In this document: piece by piece, positions 5,551 through 10,166 of the stretch
Numbering within the stretch: position 1 is the stretch's first letter
Layout: the number at the start of each line of letters is the position of its first letter
Assembly: GCA_012729935.1 (NCBI GenBank)
Contig: JAAYBY010000056.1
Span: forward strand, 1-10,166
Length of the DNA: 10,166 nucleotides
Reading direction: 5' to 3'
Source of the DNA: Clostridiaceae bacterium
GTDB taxonomy: Bacteria > Bacillota > Clostridia > Saccharofermentanales > UBA5734
Translations under genes and position numbers: made by a program
The notes under the pieces: generated by a model
What the model was told of the DNA's origin: nothing
Seen by the model: the letters and a program-made list of their open reading frames with translations, nothing else
Databases searched by the model: none

Positions 5551-6693
5551 ATGAGCTTGCCGCAGGAAGTCATCCAATATATTGAGGACCACAGTGACGA
5601 AACCGTGGAATTGCTGAAGTTACTGGCTAGGATTCCGGCGCCCTCGGGGCATGAGGAAAAGCGTGTTGCCTTCTGCGAGGCCTGGCTGGAGCGTCACAGC
5701 GTATGCGGCGTTTATTCCGATGATGCCAAGAATGTGATCATCCCGTTCGGCGATTGCGGACTTGAAAGTCCGATCACTGCTTTTCTCGCGCACAGCGATG
5801 TGGTATTCCCTGATATGGACGAGCTGCCGCAGCACATCGAGGGCGATTATCTTTACGGTCCCGGTGTAGGCGACAACACGATCAATGTGGTGCACGTTCT
5901 GATGGCGGCGCGCTACCTTGCCCAGAATAAGCTTGTGCCCAAGCGGGGTGGCGTCATACTCGTCATCAACAGCGGCGAGGAAGGGCTGGGCAACCTTCTT
6001 GGATGCCGCAGAATTATGGAAACATTCGGCGACCGAATGACTGAGTTTTATTCGCTTGACGGCATGGGCGGCGAGGTACATGCGATGTCCGTCGGCTCCA
6101 GACGCTACCGCGTCGAGGTCAGAACGGAAGGCGGCCATTCCTACGGCAACTTTGGCAATCGGAACGCAATCGTGTATCTGGCATCCATGATCGAAACACT
6201 ATACCAGATCAAGGTACCCGAAAACGGCAAATCAACCTTTAATATCGGCACTGTCAGTGGCGGAACATCGGTCAACACGATCGCGCAGCAAGCGGAAATG
6301 CTCTATGAAATACGTTCCGATTGCCGCGAGTCGCTCGATTCTCTCGACCACCATTTCCAAGCGGTTGTCACGTGTTATCGCCTCAAGGGCATTGAGGTGA
6401 ATGTGGAATTGGTCGGCGAACGTCCGTGCAAGGGCGATGTGGATGCCGACAGGCAGCAAGCGCTGGCGGACAGAGCGGCAGAAGCCGTGCGCAGCTATTT
6501 CGATCTGGAGATAAGCTTCACACCGGGATCGACGGATTGCAACATCCCGCTGTCAATGGGTATACCCGCGGTGAATACGGGCTGCTATATCGGCTCCGGT
6601 ACACACACACGGGAAGAACACATCGAGATCAGCAGCATCTGTCCGAGCCAGAAAGTGGCGTTCGACCTGATTTTGGACTATTTTCATCTATGA
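5551..6693 (+). CDS. M20 family metallopeptidase
   Basis: 380 residues, a usual length for this zinc-dependent exopeptidase family (PepT, PepV, carboxypeptidase G2, deacylases), expected in the cytoplasm. The metal and catalytic residues appear in order: H81 and D83 in FLAHSDVV, bridging D108 in GPGVGDNT, catalytic base E143 and E144 in NSGEEGLGN, D170 in YSLDGMGG, and the final His H352 in GTHTREEHIEI. A dimerisation or lid domain with GGHSYGNFGNRNA (about 194-206) and GTVSGGTSVNTIA lies between them. The H81-x-D and GEEGLG motifs suggest a peptidase T-like or related aminopeptidase, but substrate is not defined. AGGAGG at 5538-5543 lies 7 bases before the ATG. The frame is complete. A CapA-like stub starts 25 bases after its stop, perhaps once part of the same operon. 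Confidence 0.88.
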   Translation: MSLPQEVIQYIEDHSDETVELLKLLARIPAPSGHEEKRVAFCEAWLERHSVCGVYSDDAKNVIIPFGDCGLESPITAFLAHSDVVFPDMDELPQHIEGDYLYGPGVGDNTINVVHVLMAARYLAQNKLVPKRGGVILVINSGEEGLGNLLGCRRIMETFGDRMTEFYSLDGMGGEVHAMSVGSRRYRVEVRTEGGHSYGNFGNRNAIVYLASMIETLYQIKVPENGKSTFNIGTVSGGTSVNTIAQQAEMLYEIRSDCRESLDSLDHHFQAVVTCYRLKGIEVNVELVGERPCKGDVDADRQQALADRAAEAVRSYFDLEISFTPGSTDCNIPLSMGIPAVNTGCYIGSGTHTREEHIEISSICPSQKVAFDLILDYFHL

Positions 6694-6717
6694 TTGAACA
6701 AGATGTGGGGGAACACA

Positions 6718-6864
6718 ATGAGTAAAAAGGTGACATTCATCGCGTCGGGCGATTCATTCATCACACGACAACTGCCGGATAATGGCTATGACGTCATTCA
6801 AATTGAAATTGAAAGAATGCTTCTTCTTGACGGTGTCAATGATCAAAGTACAATCGAAATATAG
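6718..6864 (+). pseudogene. CapA-like (PGA_cap) gene stub
   Basis: A 48-codon frame starting MSKKVTFIASGDSFITRQLP resembles the beginning of CapA-family proteins (bacterial capsule synthesis PGA_cap domain, metallophosphatase fold, usually 300 residues or more), whose N-terminal strand carries the '(A/T)GD' metal-binding motif. After residue 22 the similarity fades (NGYDVIQIEIERMLLLDGVN) and TAG stops it at 6862-6864. GGGGGA at 6707-6712 provides a good ribosome binding site 5 bases from the ATG. The rest of the gene seems deleted, as the next 140 bases are noncoding. It follows the M20 peptidase by 24 bases and was likely its operon partner. The family call rests on about twenty residues and is moderate. 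Confidence 0.5.
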
Positions 6865-6874
6865 AGTTAAGCTC

Positions 6875-6904
6875 TTGTGTAACACATACGCAATTTGCTA
6901 GAAT
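6875..6904 (+). promoter_or_regulatory. Promoter of the SDR gene
   Basis: TTGTGT (6875-6880) and TAGAAT (6899-6904) are spaced by 18 bases, with TG at 6896-6897 making an extended -10. It lies about 100 bases ahead of the ATG at 7007, leaving a leader that contains the dyad at 6937-6950. Confidence 0.5.
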
Positions 6905-6936
6905 CTAACCTGATCTATTCAAATCAACACATCTCA

Positions 6937-6950
6937 TTAACCACTGTTAA
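6937..6950. promoter_or_regulatory. Small dyad, possible operator for the SDR gene
   Basis: TTAAC-CACT-GTTAA is a perfect 5-bp inverted repeat with a 4-base centre, about 35 bases downstream of the proposed -10 element. A repressor site is possible; the short arms could arise by chance. Confidence 0.3.
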
Positions 6951-7006
6951 CGCCAGGTAAAAAAGTAATGGATAAATCGCTGAAACCAGAATAATAGAGG
7001 AATATT

Positions 7007-7795
7007 ATGAAAAATGTTGTAATAACCGGCAGTACGCGCGGAATTGGATTGTCTATGGCAACAGAGTTTCTGCGGGCCGGATGTAAGGTCACTCTGTCCG
7101 GCAGAGGTGAAAAGCTTGCGGCAGAAAACCACAAATCGCTGGCACCTTTTGAAGGGAAGTACATCTATGTTTCATGCAACGTGCAGGAAAAAGCAAGCTT
7201 GCAGAATCTCTGGGACACTTCTTTGCATCAATGGGGCAGGATAGATATATGGATCAATAACGCCGGACAAAATACGCCGCACATGTTTTCGTGGGAAACG
7301 GGCGAGATTTACACTGATACAATCATTAAAACAAATATTACAGGTATGATATACGGTTCACAGATTGCGGCAGCAGGAATGCTTAAACAGGGACATGGTG
7401 CGATATACAGCATGGAAGGTCTTGGCTCAAACAACATGATACAAATCAAAACAATATTGTACGGCACCACAAAACATGCATTAACGTATTTTATGAAAGG
7501 TTTTGCCAGGGAACTGGAGGGCACAGGCGTAATAGCAGGGAGATTATCGCCCGGTATGGTGTTGACTGATTTCATCACAAAAACGCCGGATGGAAATCAT
7601 TCTGAGGTAGTTGAAGATGAGAAGTTTAAAAAAATATTCAATATTTTGGCTGATAAACCTGAAACAGTTGCGGAATTCTTTGTACCAAGAATACTTAAGA
7701 ATACTAAAAACGACGCTCAAATCGTCTGGCTGACAACAAAAAAGGCAGCGTGGCGTTTCATGACTGCTGGATTTCGGAAAGACAGACTCATTTAA
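7007..7795 (+). CDS. Short-chain dehydrogenase/reductase, chlorophyll-b-reductase (NYC1)-like
   Basis: 262 residues, a normal length for classical SDR enzymes that use NAD(P)H to reduce a carbonyl or oxidise an alcohol. The nucleotide-binding motif TGSTRGIG is at residues 7-14, with R33 in SGRGEKL hinting at NADPH preference. NNAG lies at 84-87, N110 is the catalytic Asn, and Y152-x-x-x-K156 (YGTTKHAL) is the active site. The stretch before it, MEGLGSNN (136-143), and LSPGMVLTDFI (180-190) after it are typical of SDR proteins related to plant chlorophyll b reductase NYC1/NOL, where this MEGxGS block carries the catalytic Ser (S141). No photosynthetic context is present, so the substrate is unknown. 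AGAGG (6996-7000) is 6 bases from the ATG. The gene has its own promoter and is intact. Confidence 0.87.
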   Translation: MKNVVITGSTRGIGLSMATEFLRAGCKVTLSGRGEKLAAENHKSLAPFEGKYIYVSCNVQEKASLQNLWDTSLHQWGRIDIWINNAGQNTPHMFSWETGEIYTDTIIKTNITGMIYGSQIAAAGMLKQGHGAIYSMEGLGSNNMIQIKTILYGTTKHALTYFMKGFARELEGTGVIAGRLSPGMVLTDFITKTPDGNHSEVVEDEKFKKIFNILADKPETVAEFFVPRILKNTKNDAQIVWLTTKKAAWRFMTAGFRKDRLI

Positions 7796-7815
7796 AACTA
7801 GAGGACAACTGATGA

Positions 7816-7956
7816 TTGAACATCCGTACAGAGCAATACTTTTCAGCCGAAAACCTGGCTGAAATGCCCGATGAATTCAATGCTTTCGACCGCAGCATGA
7901 TTCATGAAAAATATCATAAGCTTTACGAAGTCTTAAGTGCTGCAGCGGCAAAATAG
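7816..7956 (+). pseudogene. Unrecognised short frame or gene remnant
   Basis: A frame with a possible TTG start at 7816 encodes 46 residues: NIRTEQYFSAENLAEMPDEF and then NAFDRSMIHEKYHKLYEVLS, ending AAAAK at TAG 7954-7956. It is helix-rich and looks like real protein, but I do not recognise the family. An ATG at 7812 in a different frame (MIEHPYRAILFSRKPG) is better placed behind AGAGGAC at 7799-7805; one missing or extra base near 7830-7845 would join the two into a single protein starting MIEHPYRA. It may thus be a frameshifted small gene cotranscribed with the SDR, whose stop lies about 20 bases upstream, or the end of a deleted larger gene. The stop codon falls inside the hairpin at 7944-7969. 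Confidence 0.4.
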
Positions 7957-7969
7957 TTATTTTGCCGCT
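7944..7969. terminator. Strong hairpin between convergent genes
   Basis: AGCGGCAAAATA (7944-7955) and TATTTTGCCGCT (7958-7969) are perfect 12-base complements; with a 4-base loop the stem is 11 pairs, GC at the base and AT toward the loop. It lies between the rightward SDR region and the leftward CoA-disulfide reductase gene. There is no T run on either side, so it is not a standard intrinsic terminator. A bidirectional transcript-end or RNA-stabilising role is inferred from position. Confidence 0.5.
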
Positions 7970-8038
7970 GAAATAAATATCAAACCGTCAGATCAGTCTC
8001 CCTGAATTCTGGAGTAGACCTCTCTATGAATGATGCAC

Positions 8039-10060
8039 TTATATTCTCTTTGACTGGGTGATCATTCTCATCAGGCTGCCGCCATTTTCAGGATTGGTGA
8101 ATCCACAGGACTTGAGAATCTGCACAGCATACGAACTTCTGCTGCCGCTTGCACAATACAAAATGATTTTTCTGTCCTTATCACCCAATTCATCCAACCG
8201 CATCTCCAATTCATCCAGCGGAATATTGGCTGCTCCCGGAACTGCTCCACAGGCAAACTCCATCATCGAGCGGACATCGACGATCAGAGGTTCATCGGAA
8301 GCTGCAGCTGTCTCTTCAATTGACGGGACCACAGTTGACTTCTCCTCTTGCTTTTCAAGCTTGCCGATTCTTTTAGGCTCTGGATCTGGAAGATCCAGTT
8401 TGAAATGCGTTGGAATTACGCTCCGAACATATCTGGACAAGCTGATAAAACCTCCACTGACATTCAGCACTTGCTTGAATCCTGCACCAATCAGCATACG
8501 AACCGCTTGGTGTCCTTTTTTTCCCGTACTGTCATACACGACAATCAATTTGTTTTCTGGCAGCTCTTTTAATTTTGCGGGCAACAGCTCAAACGGAATA
8601 TTGACTGATTGGTCAACGTGCGCTTTTTGATAAGCAAAAATATCCCGGACATCAATCCAGTATGCTGTATTTCCATTAAGATGTTCGTCTAACTCAGACA
8701 CTGTCATTGACGGAGAATAGCCTGAAATCCTATTTTCAGCAGCAAAAGCCGCTATATTGATCGGATCATTGGCACTCCCAAGTGGCGGAGCGTAGGCAAA
8801 GTCCATGTCAGCCAGATCAGAAACCCTCAATTTTGATGCCGCTGCCGTTGCCAAGACATCCAGCCGTCTGTCTGAACCGGCATAACCAGCTGTCTGTCCG
8901 CCGAGGATTACACCAGTCTTTCGGTCATAGACAACTTGAACAGTAACCATTTCTGCTCCAGGATAATAAGACACATGATTTTCCTTATGAATGACCACCG
9001 CATCAGCGTCGAAGCCTGCTGCCCGGGCTGCCTTGAGTGAGAGTCCGGTGATGCCTGCGACAGCTTCAAAGATACGGACGATTGATGTACCTGTCGCACC
9101 TTTATAAGGATGATTTCCGCCTAAAGCATTTTCCGCTGCAATTCGTCCTTGCCGATTGGCTGGACCTGCCAGCGGAATACGGATTTTCTTGTCGAAAACC
9201 CTGTGTTCCAGTTCGATCATGTCACCGGCTGCATAAATATCATCATCACTAGTTTTCAGCATTGAATCAACCAGCAAACCGCCTGCTTCTCCGATAGCAA
9301 GACCAGCCTCCTGAGCCAGCTTCAAGGTCGGGCGAACACCGATGGACAGAAGAACCATATCGGCATCAACATGTGAACCATCGCTAAGTGTCACACTGTT
9401 TTCATCAATTTTGGCAACCACTGTGCCGGTCTTAAGATCAATCCCATAGGCTTTCATTTCCTGCTGTATGAAACCGGCAATTTCAGACTCCATAACAGCC
9501 ATGACATGCGGCATCATTTCAACAACAGTGACTTTTAAACCATTCTTCACCAAAGCTTCAACCATTTCCAGACCGATGAATCCGCCACCGACAACCACTG
9601 CGGATTTTGGTTTTTTGTTGTCAATAAATGATTTTATATTATCCATATCTTTAAGTGTCCAAAGCTGGAAAACATGACTGTTATCTGCGCCCGGAATGGG
9701 CGGACTAATGGGGCGGCCTCCCTGAGCAAGAATCAGTTTAGTATATTCATATGTTTTCCGTTCGCCTGTGTGTGTATTGGCAACGTGAACAAGGTGATTT
9801 TTTCGATCAATTTCAGTTGCTGTGGTATTTATATGTACGATGGTTTGGTATTGTTCGTAGAAACTATCGGGACTCTGTAAAATAAGTTTCGACCGGTTTT
9901 TGATATCTCCACCGATATAGTAAGGCAGTCCGCAATTTGCGAACGAAATATCTGGTCCTGACTCCAGAATAGTTATTTGCGCATCAGACGACATCCTTCT
10001 TGCTTTAGCTGCAGCGGTAGCTCCGGCTGCAACACCGCCGATGATCACGATTTTCTCCAT
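8039..10060 (-). CDS. CoA-disulfide reductase-like FAD oxidoreductase with two C-terminal rhodanese domains
   Basis: 673 residues. The first ~440 form a pyridine nucleotide-disulfide oxidoreductase: FAD-binding IIGGVAAGA (6-14), redox-active C43 in SFANCGLPYY, NAD(P)H-binding VVVGGGFIGLE (155-165), and the second FAD motif YAAGD (276-280). The single-cysteine SFANCGLPYY signature is that of CoA-disulfide reductase, NADH oxidase and NADH-dependent persulfide/polysulfide reductases. Rhodanese fusions point to sulfane-sulfur handling and redox defence in the cytoplasm. Two rhodanese domains follow: about 450-545, where the active-site loop reads YDSTGKKG (509-516) without cysteine, and about 588-665, with the normal YCASGSRS and C636. 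I choose the ATG at 10060 because GGAGGA (10073-10068) is 7 bases upstream; the ATG at 10066 is too close to it and the one at 10090 lies ahead of it. The gene is monocistronic here, with dyads upstream. Confidence 0.92.
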   Translation of the reverse strand: MEKIVIIGGVAAGATAAAKARRMSSDAQITILESGPDISFANCGLPYYIGGDIKNRSKLILQSPDSFYEQYQTIVHINTTATEIDRKNHLVHVANTHTGERKTYEYTKLILAQGGRPISPPIPGADNSHVFQLWTLKDMDNIKSFIDNKKPKSAVVVGGGFIGLEMVEALVKNGLKVTVVEMMPHVMAVMESEIAGFIQQEMKAYGIDLKTGTVVAKIDENSVTLSDGSHVDADMVLLSIGVRPTLKLAQEAGLAIGEAGGLLVDSMLKTSDDDIYAAGDMIELEHRVFDKKIRIPLAGPANRQGRIAAENALGGNHPYKGATGTSIVRIFEAVAGITGLSLKAARAAGFDADAVVIHKENHVSYYPGAEMVTVQVVYDRKTGVILGGQTAGYAGSDRRLDVLATAAASKLRVSDLADMDFAYAPPLGSANDPINIAAFAAENRISGYSPSMTVSELDEHLNGNTAYWIDVRDIFAYQKAHVDQSVNIPFELLPAKLKELPENKLIVVYDSTGKKGHQAVRMLIGAGFKQVLNVSGGFISLSRYVRSVIPTHFKLDLPDPEPKRIGKLEKQEEKSTVVPSIEETAAASDEPLIVDVRSMMEFACGAVPGAANIPLDELEMRLDELGDKDRKIILYCASGSRSSYAVQILKSCGFTNPENGGSLMRMITQSKRI

Positions 10061-10094
10061 GGTCATATCCTCCAAATGAAATATCTTCATTGAT

Positions 10095-10124
10095 TAACAT
10101 TACTTTTACCGATTAGTAATGTTA
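10095..10124. promoter_or_regulatory. 10-bp perfect inverted repeat upstream of the CoA-disulfide reductase gene
   Basis: TAACATTACT (10095-10104) and AGTAATGTTA (10115-10124) are perfect complements around a 10-base centre. The dyad ends 35 bases before the start codon at 10060, in the promoter or early leader region of the minus-strand gene. Two arms centred 20 bases apart, two helical turns, suit a dimeric repressor or redox sensor. No strong -35/-10 pair could be fixed here, so the relation to the transcription start is unclear. Confidence 0.55.
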
Positions 10125-10144
10125 CCAACTACTTTATTGAAAAT

Positions 10145-10161
10145 ATGTGACAATTGCACAT
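10145..10161. promoter_or_regulatory. Small dyad ATGTG-N7-CACAT, possible regulator site
   Basis: ATGTG (10145-10149) and CACAT (10157-10161) flank ACAATTG. The form recalls CRP/FNR-like (TGTGA...TCACA) or Rex-like sites but matches neither exactly. It lies about 21 bases beyond the larger dyad, at the edge of the window, further upstream of the CoA-disulfide reductase gene. Confidence 0.3.
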
Positions 10162-10166
10162 TGGAA

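Noticed and set aside
5620..6138. 172-codon minus-strand frame antisense to the M20 peptidase
   Set aside because: It mirrors the codons of a well-supported metallopeptidase and shows no family features of its own.
6426..6725. 99-codon plus-strand frame overlapping the end of the M20 peptidase
   Set aside because: It overlaps the conserved C-terminal metal-binding part of the peptidase in another frame and resembles nothing known.
8058..8630. 190-codon plus-strand frame opposite the rhodanese domains
   Set aside because: The minus strand holds clear rhodanese motifs; the plus-strand frame is low in motif content and lacks a ribosome binding site.

Overview
The window looks like a low-to-mid GC chromosome of an anaerobic Firmicute, most likely a gut-type Clostridia. 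This rests on strong purine-rich AGGAGG-type ribosome binding sites, the mix of gene families (pRiA4b ORF-3-like protein, DUF4143 ATPase, CoA-disulfide reductase with rhodanese domains), and remnants of a RumA-type methyltransferase tail, a known insertion target for integrative elements in Firmicutes. No rRNA, tRNA, CRISPR array or complete insertion sequence is visible.

Left part (about 1-4700) reads as an eroded accessory island. It opens with the C-terminal end of a broken mcrC (McrBC restriction subunit), then the first ~30 residues of an ADP-ribosylglycohydrolase, then a cluster of three short DLFPRTD-type fragments and an HIETVV-type fragment that match the C-terminal tail of 23S rRNA uracil methyltransferase (RumA/RlmD type). 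A second copy of this tail lies at about 4096-4221. Between the two copies are an unrecognised 116-aa gene (666-1016), a pRiA4b ORF-3-like protein (1194-2240), a frameshifted DUF6429-like gene (2285-2592) and an AAA_14/DUF4143 ATPase (2808-4088) with its own near-consensus promoter. Right after the second copy comes a 148-aa protein resembling only the core-binding (SAM-like) domain of a tyrosine recombinase (4238-4684). I infer repeated integration and decay at a rumA-like tail; the cargo is not a system I can name.

Middle part (about 4930-7960) is a row of mostly metabolic genes, several broken: an isochorismatase-family cysteine hydrolase with a frameshift in a run of eight A (4933-5431), an intact M20 metallopeptidase (5551-6693) behind an extended -10 promoter, a 48-codon stub of a CapA-like gene (6718-6864), an intact short-chain dehydrogenase of the chlorophyll-b-reductase-like type (7007-7795), and a short unrecognised fragment (about 7816-7956) whose stop codon lies inside a strong hairpin.

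Right part: a single large gene on the minus strand (10060 down to 8039) encodes a CoA-disulfide reductase-like flavoprotein with two C-terminal rhodanese domains, the first of which lacks its catalytic cysteine. Upstream of it lie a perfect 10-bp inverted repeat and a second smaller dyad, likely operator sites. It converges on the rightward genes, and the 7944-7969 hairpin separates them.
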